A DNA stretch of 64,000 nucleotides, taken from positions 9,064,452 through 9,128,451 of the forward strand of contig CM070721.1 of the NCBI GenBank assembly GCA_036346275.1, given 5' to 3'. The notes under the pieces were generated by a model. The model was not told the origin of the DNA, did not search any database, and worked only from the letters and a program-made list of their open reading frames with translations. Below are positions 46,430-56,538 of the stretch, in pieces. Position numbers and translations under genes: made by a program. Origin of the DNA: Otatea glauca. Lineage: Eukaryota > Streptophyta > Magnoliopsida > Poales > Poaceae. The stretch's first letter is position 1. Each line of letters begins with the position of its first letter.

Positions 46430-47850
46430 AGGGGATGAATGATTATATAATAATTTTTTTTCTAAAGAAACTAACCAAAACCTCACAAGGTTAAATGTGC
46501 ATAGAAGAATAAATTTTTAGAGAAAATCAACACAGGGGCCGTATTACCACGCTACAAGGCCGGTAGTACCGGGATGAATAGTAACCCCGGTACTACCAGG
46601 TTACTATAGAGGTAGTGCCGGTGAACATTAAAACAAAGAAATCAACACGAGTTCAAGATCAAAAATTTGTGTAACTTTTGATCGGCTGATCTAAACCCTG
46701 GGAAACTTTGGAGGCGCCTTTCTATAGATATCAAGAACCTATTCCAACTTTCAATAGCAAGAATTGACGTCAAAGTTTCGACTTTTTTCCCATTGAAAGA
46801 AGAGTGCAAAAAAACGAGTTTAAGTACAAGAACTAATCCCTAAGCTTGTTCGTGGGGTTTTGATGATCAAGATGATATTAGAGAGGCTTCCACATGTCAT
46901 AATAAGCAAGAACACCCAAGAAAGATCCCTCAAACAAGCAAGATTGAGATCTACCTTAAGAACTTCTTTCTCAATTTAAAAATCGGTTTCTTGAAGAAAC
47001 TTGGATGATCAAGAAGAAACTTACATAGATGATTGAGGAGATGATCTACAGAGGATACATCTATCAATCATAAATCCTTGGCAGCACGAGATCAAGCAGG
47101 AAATAAACCACAAGAAAAGATCAAGAGCTAAGCATGAAAAAGGTTAAAGCTTGAGACAAAAACTTTAGTAAAGAGATGATTTGTATTCAGATCATGAAGA
47201 AGGTTTACAAAGCCTCTCACATGAGAACAAAACCCCTAAGAAGCATTCACACACCCACACAAGAACACCAAATCTTGTGGAAGCTCTAATCTAAAGTCTA
47301 GAGACTTGCCTCACTCTATGCCTCTCAAGGCCTTATATAGAGGAGGCAACCCTAACCCTAAACCTGGACATACAAGTGGATACCATCCACTCTTACATAG
47401 GCTAATCCGAAACCCAACACTTTTAACGGGTTTTTTCACTCGCACAAGTACGCTTCTCAAAGCAGCAAATACATTGACACCAATTTCGCTCCAAGAGCCC
47501 GAATTTGCGTTAAATCCCACTTTAGCGTGACCTAAACCACTTAGATCACCATCGCGGTTTTCTAAACTACCTCAGCCACCGATATTGGATAAATTACCAA
47601 TTTATCCCAATGATCGGTCTTCCTTCTCCTTGAAGCATCACCATGCTTCGCGCTTTCTACGTGACCCCAATTAATTGCTGCCAAGCCTCTCACTCATCCA
47701 GACTATGTGTAAGTTCTTGCCAGCTGCTATGATGCTATACATTTTCATTTTCTGGAGGATTATCTAGCTTTTGCATGATTAATTTACCAAATTGCTAGTC
47801 CTGATGGTCCAGCATTCTCTTGTATGCTAAAAAATTAATCTATGTTGATC
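46430..47850 (-). other. Probable LTR-retrotransposon fragment, minus strand
   Basis: Even-composition, purine-rich DNA without a gene. On the minus strand CCTCTATATAAGG (47331-47343) looks like an LTR promoter. A palindrome (GGTAGTACCGGG and CCCGGTACTACC arms at 46562-46573 and 46586-46597) lies at the other end. No LTR partner, terminal motif or target duplication was found, so the assignment is weak. Confidence 0.3.
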
Positions 47851-48018
47851 AGTATTTTAATTGCCTTTGCTCTGTATTATCAGAGGTGGAACTGAAGTCT
47901 GAAGGGTGGAAAGACCTACAAGCAATTTTGGAATTTGCGGAGGGCCTTTTTGCAAAAAAAAAAAGGCTTGAATGTGGGCGCGACTAGCGCTCAGCAATCC
48001 CACGCGCTTTATGATATA
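47851..48018. repeat. Dispersed repeat related to the array at 63375-64000
   Basis: The stretch 47924-47965 (GCAATTTTGGAATTTGCGGA...) is close to the reverse complement of about 63420-63460. It is interrupted by the hAT derivative that inserts beside it. Confidence 0.5.
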
Positions 48019-48026
48019 GTATAGAT

Positions 48027-49352
48027 TAGAGGTGGGCACTCGGGCCTGGTTTTTTTGGGCTGACCCGAGGCACGGCGGGCATGACCCGGTCCAAAGCCCA
48101 CCCCGACACGGAATGGGCAGTGCCGAGTTTGAGAATCGGGCACGATGGGCAGTACGGCCCCACGCGATACTGTAGCACGGGTCGTGCTATACCTGATAAC
48201 CTAGGGCATGAGAGAAAAGCCTAGCATGAAAGTCACCAACTCGCAGAGCATGAGCGTCATAGACGCACCCAGCAACATAGACGTCACCCCCGTCGCCAAC
48301 ACCTGAGAGAGACGGGCAAAAGGGGAGAGAGAGCTGAGAAAGATTGAGACAACTCTCTCTCTCTAACCCGTCTCTCTTAATCTCTCTCGTCTGTTTTCCT
48401 CACTCTCTTTCTCGTCCATTGCCCTCTCTATCGCCCGTGTTCAGCACATTCTCCTCACTCTCTGTAATTGTTCAAAAATAAATAAATTTGAGTTTTTTTT
48501 CATAATATTTGTGCCCACTGCCTTAACTCCATGTGTCTCGGGCTCCTTTCTTCTCGTTGCAATAGTGCAAATGGGCCGAGTCTGGATCGACATGGCACGA
48601 AGCGCAAATGTGCTGTGCCTGGGCCGTCGAAGGTGAGCCAGGCCGTTGCGGCCCGGCACAGTTCAAGCACGAAGCACGATGAGTTCGTGCCGGGCCGGCC
48701 CGACACGATATGACGCCTAGGGATGAAAACGGATCGGATATCTCCCGCCCGATCCGGGACCGGATTTTACTATCCGGTCGGATCCGGGACCAGATCCGGA
48801 TACTTGAATCCGGATTCGGGATCGGATCCGGAGCATCCAATATCCGGTAAATACGGGACGGGATCTGGATATTCGGATTTTTTCTATTTGGATATCCGGA
48901 TTTTTTCTATTCGGATATCGGATCGGATATTCGGATTTTCCTATTCGGATATCAGTAAGGTCTAGCCCATTTTCATCATTTTTTCCATATCAGCTCATTT
49001 ATATTAACAATTAGTTGGTTCTATTGATCCTCAAATAGCATATCCTTTCTATGATATTTGTTGAATTTAATTGATATATAATTTGTTACTATAGTCATGT
49101 ACTCGTATGGTTTTAATTCAATATATATTACTCTATATATACGTGCATTATCCGTATATCTTTATCCGTTTTCAACCCGAATCTGTCACATATCCGTCCC
49201 GTATCCGTATCCTGAATAACCCGAAACTATATCCGTATCCGGTTAGCCCGTATACGGTTCCGAATTCGGAAAAAAAATATAGGCTAGGATACGGGAAGAG
49301 CAATATCCGCCCATATCCGACCCATTTTCACCTCTAATGACGCCCACCTCTA
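48027..49352 (+). mobile_element. Non-autonomous hAT element (outer)
   Basis: Terminal inverted repeats TAGAGGTGGGC (48027) and GCCCACCTCTA (ending 49352) are flanked by 8-bp target duplications GTATAGAT (48019-48026) and GTATAGGT (49353-49360). There is no transposase. Its right half resembles the 3' end of the hAT element at 37140-37365, so it is probably a deletion derivative of that family. A CT/GA-rich stretch lies near 48330-48430. A second element is inserted at 48718-49336. Confidence 0.85.
48718..49336. mobile_element. hAT-type MITE nested in the outer hAT element
   Basis: A 619-bp element starting TAGGGATGAAAACGGATCGG and ending GACCCATTTTCACCTCTA; 19 of 23 terminal bases pair as inverted repeats. 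A perfect 8-bp target duplication ATGACGCC lies at 48710-48717 and 49337-49344. The interior is dense in GGATATCCGGAT-like words and has no coding capacity. Confidence 0.9.
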
Positions 49353-49360
49353 GTATAGGT

Positions 49361-51659
49361 CCGGCATGGCACGACGTCTACCTCTAGTATAGATTAGTAA
49401 AGTACTTTTAATTACAAATTTAACAATAAGTTAATACCATTTTCATGTTACATAATTAGATATTTTAAAAATCATAGTCAGTCAAAGGTCGATAAGTCAA
49501 GTCAACAGTGTCATGTAAACACAGAGCGAGGCAATAACTCGGGAGTGATAGTTGTGATAAGATAAGGTCTTGTTTGGAGCGAAAGGATTTTTCTTAATTT
49601 CTAAAAAAATTAAATTGTTTCGTATAAAATTTCAGCGTTGTCCTCTCAAGGTTCCAAATTTTGTCAAATTTTTGGATTTCGGGTCACCACGAAATCTAAA
49701 CTACCGGCTTAATAATCTTTTTTTTTGAAATTGCTATAGTAGTTTCGTTTTTTTGTGACAAATTTCACCGAAATTTCATGAGTTTTGGCCCGTTTTTGAA
49801 CTTTTAAGGTCATATTTGACCGGATTTGGTCTAATAACCCATAAGAAAGTCATTTTCTATGAAAATTTGTTGAAAACCGAATTTTTGAGATATTTTAAAA
49901 TTTTGGCAGAAACACTGTCAGATTTTGATAAAATGTTACAAGCCTGATAATGATCTAAAACTTTTATGGTACTATCTTTGGTAGTTTAGGATCATACATA
50001 AATGTTTTTAAAATAATTTAACTTCATTTGTTATCTTTAAAAAAATCAAAAACAGAATGAACATAATTGGTATAGTAAACTTGTTAGAATTTTTTAAATT
50101 TTCTTGAGTGTAATCATGATCTAAATTTTTTATGAGTGATTAAGAATTGCCTCAGTACCATTCTATAAAATTTTCAAAAAAATTTAACTTTTTTGTTTCG
50201 TTAATCAAATCTATGTAAGCATTGAACTTCATTTGTTATATTATATTTCAAAAATAAAAAAGAGAAAGAACATAAATGGTACTGTGTCTTGTAAGCATTT
50301 TATAAATTCACTGGAGTGTGATCATGATTCAAAATTTTTATGAGATCTTAAGCATTTCCTTATCACCCATCTGTAAAAATTTTATTTTTTTTATTCCTAA
50401 AGCAAATCTATGTATTAATCATCACGCTTTTATCAGGATGTAGTACCTTCAGAATTTTTAAAAATTCTTTAGACTTGATCATCATCTAATAATTTTATGT
50501 AAACATTAATGTTACATCAGGACCATCTATAAAATTGTTCAAAATTTTCGAACGTGGTTTGGACCATTTTTTATTTTGTTCAATTTTGATGGTAAGCCTT
50601 TTAACAGGCAGTAGTACTTTTCAAAATTTTAAAAATTTATGAAGCTTGATCATCATCTGAAAATTTTATGAGAACATTAGTGATGCATCATAACCATTCA
50701 AAAAAAATGTCAAATTTTCTAATGTGGTTTGTCTCTTTTTTCATTCGGTTCAAATTTGCCCGTCAACGTTTTATCAGGACAGTAGCAATGTTTGAATTTT
50801 TGAAAATTCCACCGGCTTCAGAATTATCTGAAATTTTTATGGCAATATCATCAATTTGTCAGGACTCTTCAAAAACATTTTCAAAATGTTTTGTCGTTGT
50901 TTGACCTACTTTTCTGCCGATGCAAAAAACGCCGAAATTTCGGGTATTTAGACCGAAATTTCGGGGTTTTTGACCGGATTTTGGGATTTCTCGATTGCAA
51001 ATGGACCGGATTTGAATTTTGATTTTCAAATTTCGCCCGAGATTTATCCGAAATAACGAGCGTTCGGCGAAATTTTAAATTTTGAGGCTAAACGAGATTT
51101 TATCCAAAAACAAAATTTGAATCCTCTATTCTCTCTGGTTCGAGACTGCGAGTGATGGGTGGTATCCCGGGGTTCCAAAAGGAAAGGAAAGGGCCATTCT
51201 GGCGCTTTTCCAACGCACGCAGTGCCGTGTCACTCTTTGCAGCCTGCGGAATTGCGACCATTTCTACCCCCAGTTCTAGCTTAGTCGTCCTGGTAAAAAA
51301 TTATGTGTAACTACATCCTGACTACTGAGCTGCTGGCCACGTTGCATCGAATATTTGAATTAGAGAAATTGTACGGTGCATTGTACTGATAATATATAGT
51401 GGGTAGTCAAAATTAGATCTAACTTTTAATTCATTAAGAGTATTTCTACCACTTTACTATAGAAAGAAGTATAAATAAATTCTAACTAATCTGATTCATT
51501 GGATAAAAAAAATAAATAGTTTATATTAAATTTAGTGAACCGTAAAAGAGTTCTCGGATTATACAAGGTAACGAGTAGTAAGTTAAGACTAATGCCATTG
51601 CCGGTTCTTGGACTAAATTGATCTAATATTTTGAATTTTGATAAATCTCCCCCTCCCCT
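49361..51659. repeat. AT-rich degenerate tandem repeat region
   Basis: From about 49945 to 50920 a motif of the form TTGATCATCATCTGAAAATT recurs six times (near 49945, 50108, 50314, 50477, 50645, 50818), spaced 159-206 bp, each followed by a CCAT.TATAAAATT-like part. Flanks at 49660-49920 and 50930-51120 are rich in CCGAAATTTCG words. No gene was seen. The stretch 51120-51660 is the upstream flank of gene copy 2. Confidence 0.6.
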
Positions 51660-51664
51660 CGCTC

Positions 51665-51674
51665 CTTATAAAAC
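51665..51674 (+). promoter_or_regulatory. TATA box of membrane-protein gene copy 2
   Basis: TTATAAAACA, about 80 bp before the ATG at 51746. It corresponds to the TATA box of copy 1. Confidence 0.55.
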
Positions 51675-51745
51675 ACCCCCGCGAGACCAAGATCACAGGC
51701 CAGCCGGCGAACGGGGGAGAGGGCGAGAGAGCTACTTGAACCCCA

Positions 51746-52909
51746 ATGGAAGGCGATCTTGCGGGGATCATCGTTCTGGCCATGTGCGCCGGAGTGTTGG
51801 GCGGGCCTGACGCGCTGAGCCTCTTGCTCACATCTGCCGGGAAGAGCCCGCTCGTCGATGTAGCCGTCAGCGTCTTCCTCATCGCCGCGGTCACCGCGCA
51901 GATCCTCGGGGCCATGCTTATGGCACGCTTTTTCCGCACGGTGCGCACTGGAGCCGGCGCGGCGGCTACGGACCTCTTCGCCCAGATGACCCTGATGGCG
52001 TCCCTGGCCGTTGTCTTCCTCGTCGTCGCGTGCCTCCTCGTCGTACCGTTCGACGGGGCCGGCGGCCTCGGCCCGCTCCGCTTCCTGCTCGCCTCCTCCG
52101 GGAAGAGGCCCCTTGTCGCCGTCGCCGCGGCAGTCTTCGTCATCGGCGTCTCTACCGCCCCCTTCCTCGACAACGTGCCTCTGGCCCGCTTCTTCCGCAA
52201 CGCGCGTAGTGCCTCCGGCGCCGCCACTGCTGCGCCCGCCATGAGGAGCTTCGCCAAGACGACACTGATATTGTCCCTCACTATCATCTCCCTCGCCGCC
52301 ATCTGCCCCCTCATTGTCCCTTCCGTCGCGGCCGGCGGCTTCGACGCGCAGCGGCCCTTTTTCGGCTTCGTCCATTCCGTCAGCGTCGGCGTCGCTATAG
52401 CCACCGTCTTCGGCACAACGCTTCTCTCCCGCTTCTTCCTCAAGGAGCATAATGCCTCCGGAGCCGGTAGCGCCGCTGCCCCGACTCCGGCCACGGAGCG
52501 CTCCGCCAGGATGGCCGTGGTGATGAACCCCATGGCGAGCCACCGTCCGCTGACAATTGTTTTGTCCATGGGCGCCGGGGCGTTGGGCGGGCCCGAAGCG
52601 CTGCGCCTCTTACTCACCTTCGCTGGACAGAGCCCCCTCGTGGACATCGCCGTCGCCGTCTTCGTCATCGCCGCCGCCGCCGCCCCTGTCCTCGGTACGA
52701 TGCTTCTTGCGCGCTTCTTCCGCAAGACGCGCACTGGAGCCGGCGCGGGCGATGGCACACCGGGTGCGGCGGCTGCCGACCGCTTCGCCACGATGACCCT
52801 GGTGGTTTCATTGGGAATCGTCGTCTTCATCGCCACCTGCCTCCTCGTCATCCCGCCCGTCGCAACCGGTCGCGCGCCGGACGGGGCCAAGCTCGCATGC
52901 TCTGCCTGA
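51746..52909 (+). CDS. Four-repeat multi-spanning membrane protein, copy 2 (intact)
   Basis: An intact 387-codon single-exon frame. The start is ATGGAAGGC at 51746 with G at +4; a TATA box lies about 80 bp upstream. The protein is Ala/Val/Leu-rich with about eight likely membrane segments (roughly residues 36-60, 79-101, 121-147, 170-194, 206-229, 255-276, 297-322, 347-372). It consists of four diverged repeats (about 15-107, 108-198, 199-276, 277-372); the first and last are most alike, sharing LGGP.AL.LLLT, the membrane segment, ARFFR..RTGAGA and TD/DRFA.MTL. Basic RFFR motifs after each helix could set topology. No N-terminal signal peptide or known domain was recognised. Location and function are unknown; a grass-specific integral membrane protein is inferred. 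Confidence 0.75.
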   Translation: MEGDLAGIIVLAMCAGVLGGPDALSLLLTSAGKSPLVDVAVSVFLIAAVTAQILGAMLMARFFRTVRTGAGAAATDLFAQMTLMASLAVVFLVVACLLVVPFDGAGGLGPLRFLLASSGKRPLVAVAAAVFVIGVSTAPFLDNVPLARFFRNARSASGAATAAPAMRSFAKTTLILSLTIISLAAICPLIVPSVAAGGFDAQRPFFGFVHSVSVGVAIATVFGTTLLSRFFLKEHNASGAGSAAAPTPATERSARMAVVMNPMASHRPLTIVLSMGAGALGGPEALRLLLTFAGQSPLVDIAVAVFVIAAAAAPVLGTMLLARFFRKTRTGAGAGDGTPGAAAADRFATMTLVVSLGIVVFIATCLLVIPPVATGRAPDGAKLACSA

Positions 52910-53703
52910 TGCCCATGTCACTCATGCCTGTGCCTCTGCGGGGGGATTTGGGCGGCTGCTGTGGCTGCCTGTGATGGTTCCCGCGTCGTGATCTATATTA
53001 GTAAATACTACTTTTACAAAGTCCCTGGTTACTGGAATGTGTGGATCGTGATTTATGGGGCTTCTTTGAGGCTCATTGTCACATGGAGATGGGGGAGTGC
53101 GAGTCATGTACTTTGTTCACTCTATTTCTGCCTTTTCTTGGGTAGTTATTCTGATTATGAGATTACTAATGGAGAGTTTTTCATAGATTTGTTGTGAAAT
53201 GATGTTTGATTTTGCTCGAATCATTGATGTTGTAGTAACAAAGAACTTGGGCAGTCTTTTATCTGTTTCAATATGGGATCTGTATTTCTACTGCGTTACA
53301 CTAGGAGGCGTCAGGGTTCGGTCAAAGGAGTTATTTTTCGCTCGACTTGTGGGATTTCCCCCCCGCAATTCGTCAGTTCTCTCGTCATCTGATGTTTTAT
53401 TCCCCTTGTTTGCCCTCTTCAAGTCGTGAAGTGATTGTCGCGATGTATCCTTGCACAGGCGAGTGGGGACTGGGTGAGGAAAACAAACGACAAGTTGTTG
53501 CGCAAATCAGTTTCATACTTTCACCTTTTAGAGTTCCAAGTCAGCCTCACCTAATCAGCTCAGCAACGATTGTTGCCACTATCTGTTCCGGGCCCAATCG
53601 TGTCCGTCTCGACGAGTCGCTGGAGACCATTCCAAGTTATTTCTGACGTTTGATCTACTCGCATATCCGTAACCTTTGGAGAGAGATGATTTTTATATGC
53701 CCC

Positions 53704-53820
53704 ATTTTGGGAGAGAATTGATAATTTACCCCGTTTTAGTCAATGGGTCCACATATCAGTGAGACATTACAGGACAAATAATCAATAGCACAAGTAAATA
53801 AGGGCAAATTATCAATTATT
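53704..53820. mobile_element. MITE-like insertion present only in duplication copy 2
   Basis: Copy 1 reads CCCCAGTTTGATTCTCCCC without interruption near 41233. Copy 2 has 121 extra bases bounded by CCCC on both sides. The insert has inverted ends, GAGAATTGATAATTTACCCC near the left and GGGCAAATTATCAATTATT at the right. Its absence from copy 1 dates it after the duplication. Confidence 0.65.
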
Positions 53821-53956
53821 CCCCAGTTTGATTCTCCCCTTTTTGACAGCCCAAGATTATTCCTTTCTTTGTTTCTCACATAGATCTCCTACAACATAAA
53901 AATTTCACCAGCCTTTTCTTGTAACTTCTTGAGGTCAGTGATCGCAGGTCACCACT

Positions 53957-54197
53957 ACGGGGTTTTATATTACCGAATCGAGCTCGAAAATCGCTCCCTG
54001 GCGGTATCAATTTTCGTCGAAAATCGGTATAAACCGAACGAAATCAAAGTCCAATTTTTTGAACTTAGCAGTCAAATAACTGCGAAATAATTCGGTAAAT
54101 TGGCACACTCAGCGGAAATTGGATAGAATTCAAGGGAAATTAGAACAAATTGTAGAAAATATTAAAAATTCGGTAAATTGGCACACTCAGGCATCAG
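53957..54197. other. Copy-2-specific insert with 22-bp direct repeat
   Basis: AT-rich DNA rich in CGAAAAT/AAATCGG words, lacking a counterpart in copy 1. TTCGGTAAATTGGCACACTC occurs at 54091 and again at 54169. No terminal structure was identified. Confidence 0.4.
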
Positions 54198-54214
54198 GTC
54201 TGCTAGTGTTTTTC

Positions 54215-55275
54215 AGTGATTTGCCCATATGTTGATGCAGATTTTCGATTGTTCAGTGCCATTTCTATTTGGTCTGAATTCAGCTGAGGCTGTTGGCGGT
54301 GAATTTTGAATGGTCGAGTCAGTTTTGATTGAATCAATTTTTGGTAATAGTACTGTCTCATGCTGGTCACACTGGGATGCGATTATCCTTCGAGAAAAAG
54401 CGATGTCTCTGTGGCAATGCACCAACTCGGTCGTCTTTATTCTGAAAATGATTACTTTGGGCCAATAAAATACCCATCCTGAAAATGAATTAAATAGCAA
54501 TATTTTATTCAGAAGAGAATAAAACAACAAATTTCTATTCGAAAGAAGGACAATCGACCTTTTTAGGCTTCGGGCTTTTTCATACTTTGGGCCGGGCCAG
54601 ACTCGGTCCTTTCTATTTCACGTCAGGCTTTTTCAGGCCCAGCCCGACGTTTCAACAGGTCTTCTTTGTCTTGTAGTTCCGTGAAGAAAACGAATTGCTT
54701 TATGATTCATTGCACCATCGAAACCTTTTTGGGAAATATCAATGGATAACGAACACCTGCAGTATATAATAGAACACGCGCTACCATCACGTTCTTAACA
54801 GGAATTTCAATCCTTTCCCTGTTAGGCGTTGCCTATCGGGAAAACAGATCGTCCAGTGAGAATGTCGAATGAGTATTGAGTACGGATATCGAAACAAATT
54901 ATCTTGTTTCATGAACCTGAGCCTGATAACTCGAGAAGAAAATCAGCCAGAACATGATCAGGAAATCGCAATCTACTGCTTGGTACGAATAGCTGAGCTG
55001 CTCGGTGCTCACACATCCGATGGAAGTCCACTTCCGATGGCCGGCGAGTGCTCAGACGAAGCGGCGGCGTGCTGCTTTGCCGGCGTCATCCCTTGCTCAA
55101 CGCGGAACCTAATTCGATCCAGCCAAGCGGGGCACCGCTGGAGCAGTGGGCCTCGACGCCGTCGTCATGCCATCGCTGCCGTTTGGACTGTACGCGTGAA
55201 CGGAGGAGAGTTGTACCTATGCATGTTTGCATAGGAAAAAAACGGTACTGCAGCCGTAGCTCACGATGAAAAGAT
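54215..55275. repeat. Segmental duplication block B, copy 2
   Basis: Partner of 44195-45300 with many small indels. It includes the counterpart of the small open frame (ATG at 54911), which loses frame after about 66 codons. Confidence 0.75.
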
Positions 55276-56303
55276 TACTACTCACTCTCTCCGTTCGAGA
55301 ATACTGTTGTTCCAGCTTTTAAATTTTGTTTCTAAAAGCATGCCATTCTACAATTTAGATGTGATTTTTTACTATTTTTTTTCTTTCATACATTCCCTCT
55401 TTAGCTATTTTTAATGCTATTTACTACTATTACCTAGAGTAAGACATACTATTTAAATATATAGTGAAAAACATATTATTTAATTTTTTATAGATGTAAT
55501 TTAATAGAAGTGGAAGAAACCAGAGAGACACTGCCTAGTTAGAAAACGATGAGAGTATCTACACATTACCCCGTACTGAGCGCAGCGATGGGAATAGTGG
55601 TCACTGAGTTGGGTGGTTGGGTGGGAGTGTACGGCGCCGTCGTTTTCAGTGGAAAAACAGGGCGTGTTTTGCACTTCGCTACATTGGTCGCGGACTCGCG
55701 GTACTAGTCAGTAGTCACACACCACGATGGGAACTCCCAAGGTCTGACGTGACCAGACCTGGATTTGTTCTAATTCAATTCGAGAAGAGACTTTTGCCCC
55801 ATACAGTGGTGGTGATTCCAGTTTCGACGAGGGTTTTAGTTCGGATGGAAAAATAGTACAGCATGTTTGTCTTATGGCCGATCTCACAAGATGTTCCGTG
55901 TCACGAACGTGCCGAACCTAACAATTAGAATGGAGTGCTGCTTCCTAACAACGGGTGCCCCCTTCTTTCGAAGGAGAGAAAAAAACGAACAACGGTTGCC
56001 TCCACCGCTCCTCCATAATAAACCGTGCCAAAGGAGATTTATGGACCCATGCTCGATCAATGGATATGTTGAATGACTTTATGCTCAACTTTTTATCATC
56101 GCGGTTTGACATTTTTACTACATGAACGACGATGGGTGTATGTGCAACTGCTGGCATGCAGATGGTGGTGGCACGCCCTTGCATGATTGCATCCCAGCTT
56201 GCCAGCAAGTTTCTGCATTTGGAAGGGCACTGGCTTTCCAAACTGTGCAAAGACCACATCAGCGGGGCTGCTTATATTCTTTTTATGATATAAATAGAAT
56301 CCC
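55276..56303. other. Spacer with remains of duplication block C
   Basis: The stretch 55700-56035 partly matches 45860-46345. The frame 55867-56076 and its antisense have no recognised domain. The duplication ends close to the copia element. Confidence 0.45.
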
Positions 56304-56518
56304 AGTCCAAGTATAGAAGGTCTCTATTTATTTGTGGGTGAATTCGAATCTACCTTTAACTGGTTTTGTAATATATTGGGCACCCCCTTGTACGGAAAGA
56401 TCAATCTAATAAAGAGAGAATTACTTTTGCCCCATATATTGTGTGCTCCTTGTTTTGCTCTTGTGATCATATTGATGAATCGTTGATGATCGTCTGTGAA
56501 CGACTACGTTTTATAACA
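56304..56518 (+). repeat. 5' LTR of the copia element
   Basis: Aligns with 63159-63374 (shared ATATTGGGCACCC, AAGATCAATCTAATAAAG, TTGTGTGCTCCTTG). It ends TTATAACA. The expected TG start is not preserved, so the left border is accurate only to a few bases. Confidence 0.75.
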
Positions 56519-56538
56519 TGTTATCAATACGAAGCTCT
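56519..56538 (+). other. Candidate copia primer-binding site
   Basis: TGTTATCAATACGAAGCTCT follows the 5' LTR. It resembles, imperfectly, the initiator-Met tRNA site TGGTATCAGAGC of copia elements. Confidence 0.4.

Larger units (their letters stand above)
51660..53950. repeat. Segmental duplication block A, copy 2
   Basis: Partner of 39195-41375. The coding region keeps a constant offset of 12485 bp. Downstream the copies differ by short indels and by the 121-bp insertion at 53704-53824. Confidence 0.8.

Noticed and set aside
51613..52890. 425-codon open frame on the minus strand opposite membrane gene copy 2
   Set aside because: Same reason as for copy 1; its start and end lie outside the conserved coding unit.
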